Below are positions 1 to 10,540 of a DNA stretch of 64,000 nucleotides, piece after piece. Position numbers and translations under genes: made by a program. How positions within the stretch are numbered: the first letter of the stretch is position 1; the number at the start of each line of letters is the position of its first letter. The stretch lies in contig JAILWY010000015.1 of NCBI GenBank assembly GCA_022113835.1, positions 6,672,501 to 6,736,500 on the forward strand. The letters run 5' to 3'. This stretch comes from Atopsyche davidsoni. Its lineage: Eukaryota; Arthropoda; Insecta; Trichoptera; Hydrobiosidae. The notes beneath the pieces were generated by a model. It did not search any database, was not told the DNA's origin, and was given only the letters and a program-made list of their open reading frames with translations.

Positions 1-1380
1 TGTGATTATTGATATGGGTACAACTTATGTGTATGCTTTGTATATATTTTTGAAATATACTATATACAAAAAAATCGAAATTTATTATTTTTTAATAAAT
101 AAAAAATTGTATGAATACACGAAGCGTCAATACGAATCAGTAAGGGATTCACCTGTCAAGACGATAATCGAACCGGATACTATGTACTACTGAGCCAATA
201 AGTCAAATTATTGCTAAACTGATGAAATACTTTTTTTTCCTTCTGTTATTAAAGTGTCTAAAATATTATGTTATGTTTTGCCGCAAATAAAATTTCGCAG
301 TGTTTTTGGGATAGTGGCTACTAATAACAACAACTGAAAGTTTTAAATAATATTAAACAATTTTTAAAAATGCCTTAACAATTCAAATACGAAACACAAG
401 CATGTCCATAACAGCTGCAGTTGCCTCTAATTGCTTTTAACTTGCCTCTATTCAGATTGCGATCTCTGACAGATGCCGGGTGGTCATGGTCTAAGATTAT
501 TTCTGCCTAAAAATATATCTCTTTAATATAGTTCATATAATAATTTGTTTACTATGTCTACGTTTAAATTTTTTTATAATTTCGGTCTCAATGAAATCCT
601 AAGTATAAAATGGTTATTACTTGCTATTTTAGTAGTCTCCTAAATGCTATATTAAAAAAAAAAGTCTTAAAGAATATTTATAAACATCCTCTTAAAAGAC
701 ATGCATCCTGAAAATGAGTTCACCCAGTAATCTTACCTAAATAATAAAAAAAACCTAACAGTAACTGAAAGCTTATTTGTCTTTTAAAGGCATGATGAGA
801 AAAGTTTTTATACTTTGCGAATAGAATATCTTTAAAATGTAATTCAGAGGCATTGAAGTCAGATTCTGTGTTTTAAGATTCCAAATAAATAATAAAATAA
901 TTAAAACTGCAGGCCTTGTTTCTCTACTTGAAAAAACCATCACGTTTTGTATGGGGAAGAGCCATTATTTTCTTACATAACTTACTTCTGTGAAGATGGT
1001 TTTGTTCGGAGTTTCATACATCCTCGTTAGAATTATCCACGCCTTATAAGTATGCAAATAATCGAAGGAAAGGAGTGTCTGGAATAGTCAAGTATACAAA
1101 CAAGTATTTAAATTAGAAAACACCCGCAGAATGTATAATTTATTATATAATTTGAAGAATGTTTATTATAAAAACGAAGAAACTTAGACATATTAACATA
1201 ATCCGGATTATGAAGAAACAAATCTTTATTCAGGTTGAGATTTATTTAAAGTCTTAGTAAAACGATCAGTGATGTGCAGTTGGTTTTTATCTGAGCAAGT
1301 TAATTATTTTATATCGAAATATTCCTAATAACAATGTAGGATGATGATAATATATCATCATCAGTCGTGGAATTTTTGTA
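1..1380. other. AT-rich intergenic DNA
   Basis: No gene, tRNA or recognisable repeat seen. Long A and T runs and frequent stops in all frames. Open frames here are short and look like chance products of AT-rich sequence. Confidence 0.6.
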
Positions 1381-1386
1381 AGACTT

Positions 1387-1405
1387 TATATATATATATA
1401 TATAT
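1387..1405. repeat. short (TA)n microsatellite
   Basis: About nine uninterrupted TA units. It is a simple repeat with no other structure around it. Confidence 0.9.
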
Positions 1406-1504
1406 TTTATATGTATATGGTTTTTATCAGCATTGAAGGTAATGCATAAACGCATAAATTATTTCCGAAGATTTTGATTATAATTAAGTGAAAAAATTTA
1501 AATG

Positions 1505-2085
1505 AAATCAAAAGCCAGGTCCCACCAACCCTCCACCCCATCGCCTCATGGGGGAAGGCCTCGCCACGTCTGAGTGTCCAACGGTGGTTCACCGCCGAGT
1601 CTTGGAGCCTTCCAAACAATATACAATGGAAAACTGTGCGCCGATGTCATTTTTAACATGAAAAGATATTTAATATTAAAAAAATATTAGTAAATATTTC
1701 AAACATAAATATTCTGAATACGTATATATATACTTTACCACTGACAAGTAATTATGTTTTTTGAGATTTTATTACAAAAATGCCCAATTGTATTTCAGAT
1801 TTTTTTTATTTTGAATTTAGGAATTTAGTTTTATTGACAGCAATTATTTAAGATTTATTTAAAAATATATATTTAATCGAGATTTCGGCGCACAGGCTTT
1901 CTTACAAGCACACATATGCAGCCCCCGTGTAGACTGGGGTGCCTTTCAGGGTGCCTGGTTAGGTCCGCCGGTCCTCCTCGCCCCTAATTCCTGATTGAAA
2001 AGTCCTAAAGGCGGACTTACACGGCACTCAGGCCACAATTGATTTTGTAATGGCCGGCACGAAAGAGGCGGCGTTACTTTTATTG
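1505..2085. other. two GC-richer islands in AT-rich DNA
   Basis: Two blocks, about 1505-1620 and 1905-2085, are clearly richer in G and C than their surroundings. The second contains motifs such as GGTCCGCCGGTCC and AATTGATTTTG. There is no credible coding frame: the 70- and 92-residue minus-strand frames resemble no family known to me. They could be conserved non-coding DNA or old repeat fragments; the sequence alone cannot decide. 2085-2650 shows nothing further. Confidence 0.3.
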
Positions 2086-2654
2086 CCTTTGAATTCGGTT
2101 TGTGTTTTGCTAAACTATCTTGCATTTTTAATATTTGGTAGTGGAAACAGAAGGACAGGTTTGCTTTAAATACCTTATCTTGAATAAAAATAATACTCTT
2201 TGGTGTTTTTGTATAAGAAAACAATTTCTGGATTCGAAGCTACGAGTGTAAATCTGTTGTTTATTTAAAAAATATTAAGACGAAATCTCCACTGAATAGT
2301 TTTTTAGAAAAATAAAATATATGTATATTGCATCCCAGTGATAAAACTGGAGTCAAATTCATCTCATCTGCGTGGGAAGTCAATAGAAATCCTCCGACAA
2401 CCCAAACCCTTTCCTCATGACAAAAAGTTTGTTTAGAGCAACCACATCTCTTTCACGTTTTCATCAAATCTATTTTTAAACCAAGAAATACAGTTTTACT
2501 TGTCAAAAGGAAAATATTTTGTTTATAAGTCAATGAAGGATTTAAAAAAATTAATGTAGACTTTCAAAAAGTCAAAGACAATGACTTTATTGTAAAGTAC
2601 ATTTCTTTTTGCACATTTGTGAGAACAGCGGAAGATATTAAATAGCTGAGGGTT

Positions 2655-2965
2655 GTTAATGTAGGTAATGGAGTAGTGGACTTGGAATGATTGTGGAGGG
2701 AAGTGATCTAGAAGTACCTTGTCGAAGTGAGGGGCTCCTGTTATTGTTTTTTGTAGCCTGCTGCAAAAGGAGTATCAGATTTAAACTAAAAGTTTATTTA
2801 ATAACGCTATTAGGCAGCAGCAATACGCAGACTTTTCCTTCCAATATAAAATTGCAGTGCAGAAGGACCCACTACACTATTTTCCATTTAAAAAAACCAT
2901 TAACACTATAATTCAGCGTACATATATGCTCTGAGGAGAAACACCCAGAGAAGAAGAAGAAGTAA
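2655..2965 (+). mobile_element. interspersed repeat family R2, copy 1
   Basis: This segment matches the 40303-40615 copy over most of its length and, inverted, those at 29990-30500 and 34870-35200. Shared landmarks in order are GTGGACTTGGAATGATTGTG, the GTAGC..GCTGC..AGGAG block, TTAGGCAGCAGCAATACGCA and CCCACTACACTATTTTCC. It ends in a GAGGAGA..CAC block followed by a short (GAA)n run at about 2950-2962. That tail is also found at the end of the LINE fragment at 4590-4845. I infer a non-autonomous retroposon whose 3' end resembles that LINE. No convincing coding capacity. Confidence 0.7.
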
Positions 2966-3114
2966 AAAACATGAAACGAGCATATTCACAATAAATGTCA
3001 AAAACCTTTTATAAACTAACCTGAGATATGAACATCTAAAATCTTATATTTGATAGCGCTTGAAATTTTAAAAGCAAATGACAGCTTTGACAGTTGAGAC
3101 ATTAAAGCAATATT

Positions 3115-3290
3115 CTTCCATTCGCGATGCTGCCGGCGCTGCTCGGCTGGCGTCTTCAAACTTTAAGTTCAAAATAAAAATAAATCCAGTCGTTAATGCG
3201 GCAGACATTGTCTGTTTAATATTCAATTATGTTGTTTCCCCGGGTAAGAGAGTCCGCCACGCTGGCAACGCTGTAACCCAGTTCCTCTAA
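3115..3290. other. GC-richer island
   Basis: A block with CTGCCGGCGCTGCTCGGCTG, homeodomain-like ATTA/TTAAT cores and CCGGG lies inside AT-rich DNA. A 70-codon frame covers 3078-3290 on the plus strand but resembles nothing known and has no gene-like context. Conserved non-coding DNA is possible. Confidence 0.25.
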
Positions 3291-3356
3291 AGCCTTAACA
3301 ACACCGGGGTGTTTTATTTTAAATATCTCGCAAACCCGACTGAACTAAAAAAAAAT

Positions 3357-3508
3357 TTTGAGTAAAATACTTGAGTGATTTTCCACATGTTCGTTTTTAT
3401 TTGTGACCGGTTTCGCCAACCTTTCACGTTGGAATTATCAAACAGTCATGTGAAAAATCAGAGAAAAACAGAGAATGTGGAAAATCACTCTAAGTATTTT
3501 ACTCAAGA
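3357..3508. repeat. long imperfect hairpin (about 33-bp arms)
   Basis: The left arm at about 3358-3391 reads TTGAGTAAAATACTTGAGTG and continues to CCACAT. The right arm at about 3475-3507 is its near-perfect reverse complement, with one extra base. The ~85-nt loop contains the hammerhead-like motif listed separately. An inverted pair around a hammerhead-like core suggests a retroelement terminus and not chance. Confidence 0.75.
3400..3445 (-). ncRNA. degenerate hammerhead-ribozyme-like motif
   Basis: Read on the minus strand: TTGATAA, then a stem II in which CCAAC pairs with GTTGG, then the GAAAC core and CGGTCAC. The hammerhead consensus is CUGANGA, stem II, GAAA. Two of the seven first-core positions differ (C3 and G8), so cleavage is unlikely. 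Penelope-like retroelements are known to carry hammerheads in their terminal repeats; that origin is inferred here. Confidence 0.5.
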
Positions 3509-3510
3509 AT

Positions 3511-4589
3511 ATTAAAATGGAATTCCACCAAGTACTCTCGTCAAAAATATTGAATTTCTGAACTAATAAAAGCAGTTTTATTAAAACATTTGCTTACACG
3601 CCATTGCTTATATTTACATAAATGTATAGAAATTTTATGTAAATTTCAAAGATAATGTTTTTAACTTTATTCAAATATTTACTTACATAAAATTAACGAA
3701 TGATTCAAACTAATAAAATATAAATGTTTTTTTAATTAAAATATTATTTCTGCTGTCTAACATTATTATTGTTGTGAAAGCTTTCATATCAAAAGATATT
3801 GTTATAAGTAGCTTATGAATATTTTTTTATTCATGTTTTGATTATTAAAAGTATATCTAAAATCAAAATATAATTTTAAAAAAATGAGCTTAACCGGAGA
3901 GAATATTTCCAAAAAAGTTAGTAGAAGTAAAAAAGCACAAATTTTCATGTTTTTTGTAATAAATGCATCGCATTTCTTTCAGGTATTCTTCAAGGAAGCT
4001 ATTCATTATTTTTCAAAAACACGTTTACTTCATATCAAAAAACGATTAATGATTTGTCTCGAGAGGAATGAAGTGTCGTTTCTAATAATTTTACTAAAAA
4101 ATCAAGTTTTACTGAATAATCGTAAAAATATTATTGAGTAATATCTGCGAAACAACGTTGAAAAGCCAGTGGTGTGGCGTGTACTAACTTGTGGAAACGA
4201 AATACAAAAGTCGCCGAACGCAGCCTAATTGCGTTATGTCTATTGTCTCGTCTATGCTTTTTGACATTGTTATGTGAAGGGAATGAAAATCGGGTCGGAG
4301 CTAAAGCGGATTACTTTTTAGAGTTTATTTTTGAAAGTAAATAAAGTTTCGAGACGATAGAAACCAAAGTGAACTAACAGATTTAGTTTTTTTTATTTTT
4401 ACCCACGATAAAGCTTTATACTACGTCATTTATTACCTCAAACTGAATAAAATAAAATACGACTTTTATAAAAACTAGCAGGTGACTGACGCCTTTTTTA
4501 AAAACCTTTACTTCATATGTATGATAAAACATATATTTTTTCAGATAAGCATGCTTAATGAAATTTAGTTATCCTGAAAAGGAATTGTT
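3511..4589. other. AT-rich intergenic DNA
   Basis: No recognised gene or repeat. An 85-codon AT-biased frame at 3884-4141 has lysine/isoleucine/phenylalanine-rich composition and no recognisable domain, and I regard it as chance. Confidence 0.5.
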
Positions 4590-4845
4590 TACGTCACAAA
4601 TAACAGAGTCTCTCATAGAATAGAGAAGCGGAAGGTCTCATATTTCGACCACATTTTTCGTAAAAGTAAATATAGCATCCTACAACTGATTATCCAAGGA
4701 AAACTCGAAGGATAAAAGAGGAAGTTTACGTGGATGCGGAATTTACGCCAAGTTTGAAGTACGGCCGAATTAGTGAGATAAAAATATTTTCGATGAAATG
4801 GTTACAAACCTCATATGAGGAGAGGCACCAGAAGAAGAAGATTGG
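4590..4845 (+). pseudogene. decayed non-LTR retrotransposon 3' end (LINE ORF2 C-terminus plus tail)
   Basis: One plus-strand frame reads KVSYFDHIFRKSKYSILQLI then QGKLEG, a stop, and TWMRNLRQ. This is the C-terminal signature found downstream of the reverse transcriptase in many arthropod non-LTR elements: a (Y/F)FGH(I/V)xR..KY..LQLI..GKIEGKR..GR....W(L/M).NLR series. It is interrupted by in-frame stops after LEG and after NLRQV. It is followed by GATGAAATGGTTACAAACC, GAGGAGAGGCAC and (GAA)n at 4829-4840, probably the element's 3' end. Clade not assignable from this piece alone. Confidence 0.75.
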
Positions 4846-4849
4846 AATT

Positions 4850-5867
4850 GTAAATTGAATGCATATTAAAAGAATCCAAAAGCTCGGCACAGACTCCATG
4901 TCTTGTCGCGTAATCTGATGTTTGCATATTAAGTGTGCCGAGAATCGCAAACAGCGAGAGGATTTCTCTTCAGGCGGCGCATTTGTCGTAAGTTGTGTTT
5001 ATTGTCTCGGTGCAAGATTTTAATTAACGTGATATTGCAAATGATTTTTAGTATAAATTATCTCAACCAATTTTTTAAAATATATATAGTAATTCAGACC
5101 CTCGCCATAACTGTTTATTTTTCATTCTGTTCAGCAAATACTCTAGTCTTTCTAGGCTATTATAATGTAGCTTTATACTGCGGTTATACAAGTTATTCCA
5201 TGAAATTCTACTATATACATTATTATCAATGCAAGTAAAAAAATTATGCTTGTAAAGAAATTTAATAAAGAAAATGTTGTTGATAATAAACACAATAATC
5301 GATACTTTTAAAGAAAGGGGTAGTAATAAATAAATAATTCGAGGATGTGGTTCAAAGTTATTATTACAACCAATAAAAGCAATATTTTTTGGAGAAGTGT
5401 GATTTTTAGGTTTTTGATTTATAAATAAATATTTTTTTTGATACTATAACATGTGCTTCATTATACTATCAATCCGATAAAAAATTTAGATATTTCATTT
5501 GACTAAAATTGGTTTTGATATTAACAGACGAATGATACTTTTTCATACATTTAAAATTAAGGAACTTTTCATTTGTAATCTTTTTTACTATGTATATATA
5601 TGATAATTTTCCTATATTTTTTTATCAAACGGAATCTCTACAAGGATTTACTCTAAGACCTAAAATAAAGTTTATATTAGTCTCTGAAGTTGGTAGACAT
5701 GGACATTATAATTCGTATGGGACTTATAATATTATTCTTGTGGAGTTCTGTATTCGTCTGCCGTGCTGTTTTATAAATAAGACATTAAATTGGCGATGTT
5801 GGTACGCTCCGGTGCTCAAAATTATAATATATATTATAATAGTTTTAAATTTTTTCACCTACAGATA
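4850..5867. other. AT-rich intergenic DNA
   Basis: No supported feature. Overlapping plus- and minus-strand frames of 72-112 codons (4933-5293, 5590-5928) show only AT-biased composition. The second runs into the minus-strand LINE relic. Confidence 0.45.
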
Positions 5868-6050
5868 TTCTTCATCTCCATATGACTCTCCTCTGGTAAC
5901 CATTTCACTGAATATATGTTTGTCCTGAGCCAGTTTCACTTATTTGGCTGTACTGTCGACTTCCAGCCGCAGGCGTAAATTCCGCATCCACGTTATTTTC
6001 TTCCTTCCAATGCCTCTTTTCCTTCGATTTTTCGCTGGACAGATATTACA
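5868..6050 (-). pseudogene. decayed LINE 3' end, same family as 4590-4845
   Basis: The minus-strand translation contains RKRGIGRKKITWMRNLRLRL, matching the GKRxxGRxxxxWMRNLR signature. It is followed by a copy of the tail seen at 4.8 kb: AGTGAAATGGTTACCAGAGG, then a GATGAAGAA end. The orientation is opposite to the 4.6-kb copy, so the two lie as a loose inverted pair ~1 kb apart. The upstream coding part is absent, as expected for a 5'-truncated insertion. Confidence 0.7.
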
Positions 6051-7090
6051 ATACAATTTTAACAATAGATTCAAACCTGTTTTGAACCAAACGAGCTGAA
6101 TACAATGGCAATAAAAATCTGGGAAACATTTTTATTTTACAAATAAAAAACCGCACTTTTTAAAATAATGGATGAACCAAAATGATACTGTATGAAACAC
6201 AAAGTTCGTTTAAAACTCTCTTTTTTAACTGCATGTATTTTTAGAAGCACTTTACTATATCAATGGCGCAGTATATACAAAGTAATGTTGGCTTTCAGAT
6301 AAATAGAATATTTGTGCATAATATAAGCATGATTATATTCGTTTTAGTGTAAGTTTTTTAATTTATATTTAAACCAATTAAATTTTATATTACGTTTACT
6401 GACGCGACCAGTTTCACTATATTTGGTTGGCATCTGCAAGTAAAGATTCTTCTTTAACCTAGGCGAAACTAATCCCAACTTCTACTTAATATTTATTTGT
6501 ATTAAAAATATATTATATAATAACGGAATTATTTTAAGTACATAAATATTGAATACAATATTTAAACCTGTAAACAAGATTTTTTCACGAAATTAAATAT
6601 TTACTATTTTTAAGAGAATTATTTAGATTCACACACAATCATTCTGAAGATTGATTTTCTTGGTACATTAGTTAAACGTCCCTGTCGATTGTTATAGAAA
6701 AATGATTTTTTGAAAACAAGATGGCTTAGGTTATATAAAACGGGCTGTTTTAAGTCTGTCGTGAGTTTCGAGCGCCCCGACGTGTAATGGCGTCATAACT
6801 CCTGTTGCTATGCGGCCGTCCGCCATTTTTAGAAATTTATACGCAACCGCCACATTTCAGGCGTCTTAGATTTAAGAGTTGAAATTTCAAACGACAGTAT
6901 AAAGAATTATAAACTCCAGCGTGAAGTCTGCTGAGTATAAAATTTGACTCGTAAATTTTAAGTTATGTTTTATAACATCATGTAAGTGATAAAAGTAAAC
7001 AACTAAATATAATATCTGAACTGAAAGTTGCTAGAGCAATTACAACCATGAGATGAGTAATACTCAAAATAATTTAATTTTTGACTAATA
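6051..7090. other. AT-rich DNA with a weak LINE fragment and one GC-richer island
   Basis: 6390-6470 (minus strand) shares CCAGTTTCACT..TTTGG with the LINE relic just upstream and is probably another short fragment; 37985-38090 contains a similar stretch. 6765-6865 is a GC-richer block with ATGGCGTCATAAC and GTCCGCCATTTTT, which could be regulatory. Nothing else is seen. Confidence 0.35.
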
Positions 7091-7095
7091 CTTCA

Positions 7096-7131
7096 CTTAA
7101 TAATGGATCTAGCGTCGAGACCGAAACGTTG
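7096..7131 (+). ncRNA. degenerate hammerhead-like motif, plus strand
   Basis: The plus strand reads CTTAATA, GGATCTAGCGTCGAGACC, GAAACG, TTGAA. The layout is that of CUGANGA, stem II, GAAAC, but the first core and the left side of stem II are mutated. It is recognisable mainly by comparison with the motifs at 9.1 and 25.8 kb. Not expected to cleave. Confidence 0.35.
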
Positions 7132-7224
7132 AATAGGAAATACATATTTAATATGTTTGTTCATGGTAAATTAGTTTTATATGGCTTAGAATTTAGTGTG
7201 CGGATTCTCGTGTCTTTTATGGTG

Positions 7225-7450
7225 AGCCAGGTGATCCGCTGCAATAGAACACAGGTGAGTTCGTTGACCGTCGGGTGATTTATCAGGTGCACGCGCCGCC
7301 AGGTGAGAGATGCACCCGCGGGGGACCTTGCACCTCCAGCCGCGTAAATCGGCCCACACTGCAGATGTAAAGCAGATAATAACGTACCTTCCACCCAGCT
7401 CCTCTACCCGAGTAACCGAAGGCTGCAGGTGGAAAACACCTCCAGGTAAA
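7225..7450. promoter_or_regulatory. cluster of CAGGTG boxes, possible enhancer
   Basis: CAGGTG occurs five times, all in the plus orientation, at 7228, 7252, 7284, 7300 and 7426, followed by CAGGTA at 7443. CAGGTG is the E-box bound by Snail/Slug and ZEB-type zinc fingers, and CAGGTA(A/G) is the core bound by Zelda in flies. The block is GC-richer than its flanks, with CCGCCAGGTGAG and CACCCGCGGG. Some boxes also resemble 5' splice sites (ACAG|GTGAGT at 7252), so exon remnants are an alternative. Function is inferred from motif density only. Confidence 0.35.
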
Positions 7451-7649
7451 TTAGCAAATGCTCGGTAAAAATATAGCTGTAGCTCACGAGTGTCATACCG
7501 ATTGATCTATACTGTATTATAAACATGGAAAATTAATTTGTATTCTACATAAAAGGAATATGATATACTCGATATGAAGTTGCAAATTGAGGTATGTGAA
7601 TAGTTTAAAGCGGTTAAAAGAAATTGTGACTGTTACGTCTTAAATATAC

Positions 7650-8087
7650 TTACTAATATGATTAGGCACATTAGTTCATATATATAAGATGATTTAAAGA
7701 AACTCTCAGAAAAAGATCATCGTGATTTGTGTGGGATTTGAACCCACATCCCCTGGCTTACATGGCCGGTGTACGAACCTTTGTACTAACGAATCACTTC
7801 CACTTATCGAGAATTTTTAACAATCATACTCTACATATGAACCAATGTGCCCAGGCCAACCAATATTTAGTGATTTGCAAGCACTGGACTTTATGAACAA
7901 AGTAACAAGTGAAGCGATTTTAGTCCCATCTGGGTTCAAATCCCACACAAATCACGATGATATTTTTCTGAGAGTTTCTTTAAATCATCTTCTATATATG
8001 AACTAATGTGCCTAATCATATTAGTAAATATAATAAGCCCGTAATGGGTAATAAATACGCATCTGATTGACTTATCCGTAATTGACA
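7650..8087 (-). mobile_element. TIR-SINE element, full copy with 12-bp target duplication
   Basis: The element starts TTACTAATATGATTAGGCAC. The 97-bp arm at 7650-7746 is repeated, inverted, at 7931-8027. An extra segment with ATGGGTAATAAATACGC follows to 8087. Exact direct repeats TCTTAAATATAC at 7638-7649 and 8088-8099 flank it. On the minus strand it has a tRNA-type promoter: A box TAGTACAAAGG (7778-7788) and B box GGTTCAAATCC (7734-7744), 33 nt apart. The right arm carries a second B box on the plus strand. The 12-bp duplication points to LINE-driven retroposition, while the inverted arms are MITE- or foldback-like. No coding capacity. Confidence 0.8.
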
Positions 8088-8164
8088 TCTTAAATATACA
8101 AGAAAACTTGAATTAAAAATTGTTTTTCTAAATACTTATTTAAATTTTTTTCTTCACCTGAATT

Positions 8165-8215
8165 TGACCTAGGGACAGCAAAGTCGGTAAGCAAGCTTGC
8201 TAATCATGGGCTACG
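8165..8215 (-). repeat. possible tRNA-derived SINE head
   Basis: The minus strand has TTAGCAAGC followed about 35 nt later by GGTCAAATTCA, similar to A and B boxes of tRNA-type promoters. The rest of the tRNA fold is not evident. Weak call. Confidence 0.25.
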
Positions 8216-8359
8216 AATGTGTATAAGCATTGTTTTCATAATCGATAAGAGATTCTAGGGATCGGAGCCGTGTTTAATGGAATCACTACTTATATATTAC
8301 TACAGTAAAAAATCACTCAACCGTACTACTGAAATATTGAAAATAGAAATAAGCATCAT

Positions 8360-8530
8360 CAAATACGTACAAAGTACTGTGGCTGATTGTCAAATTAAAA
8401 AAAAGACACATTGGAAGGATAACGCTATCATGGATGCGAAATTTCGCATGTCGGGAGTGCAGCCAAATTAGTAAGTCGCCAACCTCAATAGTAAGTAGTG
8501 GCTATATCACGTTTCAGGTAAGATAAATAT
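8360..8530 (+). pseudogene. heavily decayed LINE C-terminal fragment
   Basis: One plus-strand frame reads YVQSTVADCQIKKKTHWKDN then IMDAKFR. This parallels the KYSILQLIIQ..KR...TWMRNLR signature of the 4.6-kb relic, and the DNA keeps ATCATGGATGCGAAATTTCG. A copy of the AGTCGCCAACCTC tail follows at 8472-8486. Much more diverged than the other copies. Confidence 0.45.
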
Positions 8531-8713
8531 TTTTTTAAGCGCCGGTGTATATTTTTAAACAACATAAAATTCAAAGTTAAACATTGATTTAATCATTATG
8601 TCGGGATATGAATAATTTCCGGTGCGCGGTAAATATATTCAAACATCAACTCATTTCCATTGTAGAATGCAAAAAAAGCGAGTTGTTTGTATCATATCTG
8701 GCACAGTGGCGCC

Positions 8714-8830
8714 GCCGGGGGGGGGGGAGGAGGGGGAGGGGAGGGGAGAGGGGGGGGGGGAGAAGGGGGTGAGAGGTGGGGGAGAGTGGGGGGGGTGTCC
8801 CGCCACAGTGGCGCCCGCGGGGGGAGGAAG
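8714..8830 (+). repeat. G-rich low-complexity tract with flanking direct repeat
   Basis: Runs of 5-11 G broken by single A or T form a strongly purine-biased strand with many possible G-quadruplexes. The tract is bracketed by direct copies of CACAGTGGCGCC at about 8702 and 8806, suggesting a small tandem duplication. Overlapping glycine/arginine-rich frames are compositional artefacts. Confidence 0.7.
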
Positions 8831-9097
8831 CTCAAAGGATGCGCCGAGCTGAGCTGCCGCCGCGTCTTGTATGTTTAATGCATTTTATGATGATTTGCCA
8901 CACGCTACGTATACCTTTGGAATTAAAAACTTTAATAAATAAATATTCTTTGTAATATAAAATTCAGCGGTTGATTACGATTTTTGGGTGTTGAGGTGCA
9001 TTGAGCAGAAATCCTCCTAAGCCACACCTTGTAAGCCCCACAACCTAGCGCAGCCCTAAGAACTATTAAGAATCTTGATAAGTTAATTTGATTTTTT

Positions 9098-9136
9098 TCC
9101 GACGTTTCGGTCCCCGTGCTGGGGCCAAATTCACGA
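9098..9136 (-). ncRNA. degenerate hammerhead-like motif
   Basis: The minus strand reads GTGAATT, then GGCCCC-AGCAC-GGGGACC as stem II with one mismatch, then GAAACGTCGG. Stem II and GAAAC are kept but the CUGANGA core is lost, so it is not expected to be active. Same sub-family as 25.8 kb. Confidence 0.45.
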
Positions 9137-9424
9137 ATTATTCGAGATGGGAAAATCTTTGATAATCGTCACACTCTTCTTTTAGGTCTTCAGTAAACAA
9201 ATAATAAAAAAAATACCAGGAAATCGGCGTTGTGACAGACAACACAGTATTTAACGTAACGCTGTGTTTTAATGCAAATTTTCAAGAAATATGTATAAAA
9301 ATTGTATTTACTACGTTTATATGAACAAAAGTAATCAAACGGCTCGTCTTCTTTGTAATAACCGATAGTAAAATAATTTCCCATAACCGACTAGCCCTAA
9401 ATAAGCTTCTGAAGTTGTTCTGCA

Positions 9425-9560
9425 CATAGCGCGGATAGGAAGAAGAGGGGAGGCTGGGCGGGCGCGGGACACAAATTGATAAAGGGGAGAGTTGGCTCCG
9501 CCGGCGGGGAGGCTGGTCGGCCGGCTTTTGATACAAAGTGCTTCCCACGCGCCCGCTAAA
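9425..9560. other. GC-rich island
   Basis: A block with GGCTGGGCGGGCGCGGGACA, TTGATAAAGG, CTCCGCCGGCGGGG and TTTTGATACAAAG. Frames of 64-107 codons exist on the minus strand with no recognisable domain. GATA-like and TCF-like words occur, but there is too little evidence to call an enhancer. Confidence 0.3.
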
Positions 9561-9604
9561 TGCATACAGCCAAGTGTTTTTTTTACACCGACCGCCCATG
9601 AACA

Positions 9605-10540
9605 TTACCGCAGTGGCGTGCGAAAATTTTCATGTTTAAACCCTTATAGTAAAAAAAATATTATTAAAACATAAACCCATTTAGAAATAAATTTTATTTT
9701 GCCCTTTGATAATATCAAAAGCACCTGTAGCTTTCAATATGTAAACAATTTTTCTTTTTAATCCCACGATGATTCTGTGTCTTGTATGGGAGCTACGCTT
9801 TTAATATCTGTATTAAGAATTTATACATTGAATAAAATTTGGGGTATTGAGAATATTTCATAAGTAAATATACGATCTGAAGACTGTTTTTTGGTGGTTT
9901 AAATATACTTCTACGCCAATGGTGTAGTAATACCACGTGTCTGCTTATTGTGGCGTTCCAGTCGAGGTATTAAATTTTTTTACACAAATTCTACGTCGCG
10001 ACTGCACCCCTGTTTGCGCCACTGGCTGCGGGTTTATGTGGGAGTAAATGATACCGGCTCTAGTGACTACGCAAAACAAAATACATCGGAAATTCACAAG
10101 CCGTTGTAAATTATCCAGGATTACAAAATTATTGTTGAGTTTATGCAATGCGAGTTTTTATGGTTGAATTTATTGATTTGGACAATCAAAATTATTGTTG
10201 TATCTTAACTAGACGTAAACAATAGTTATGCTTGATTACTGCGTTAAAAGTTTTATATTAGTTATATTATAAAAATCGTTATAAAATCAGAGCAACGTTA
10301 ATTAATGTTAAATAAGCTATAGCTACTTTTACATACACGACAAAAAGAATGTAAAAATTAAAATTATACCGCAAAAAAAAAACAAACTGAAAGATCTCGT
10401 AAATACATTAAAATGTTTATATATTTTTTTTTATTCCGTGTCGGCTGCAATTTGTAAAATAATAAAGGTAACAGTGCCCATTTCGAATAATTGCTACCAC
10501 AAATACGACATGATGACAAAATGATCACCGATCGACCTGG
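9605..10540. other. AT-rich intergenic DNA
   Basis: Nothing recognisable. A 67-codon minus-strand frame at 9945-10148 has no known motif. Confidence 0.45.

Noticed and set aside
7731..7795. tRNA gene within the 7.65-kb element
   Set aside because: The B-box arm is part of a 97-bp inverted repeat and recurs in four other repeat copies, so it is a repeat promoter and not a host tRNA.
7650..8087. Helitron
   Set aside because: The terminal palindrome GATTGA..TCAATC recalls the Helitron 3' hairpin, but there is a 12-bp target duplication and no TC/CTRR ends.
8622..8878. Glycine/arginine-rich proteins
   Set aside because: Produced by the G-rich low-complexity tract; the overlapping frames are all artefactual.
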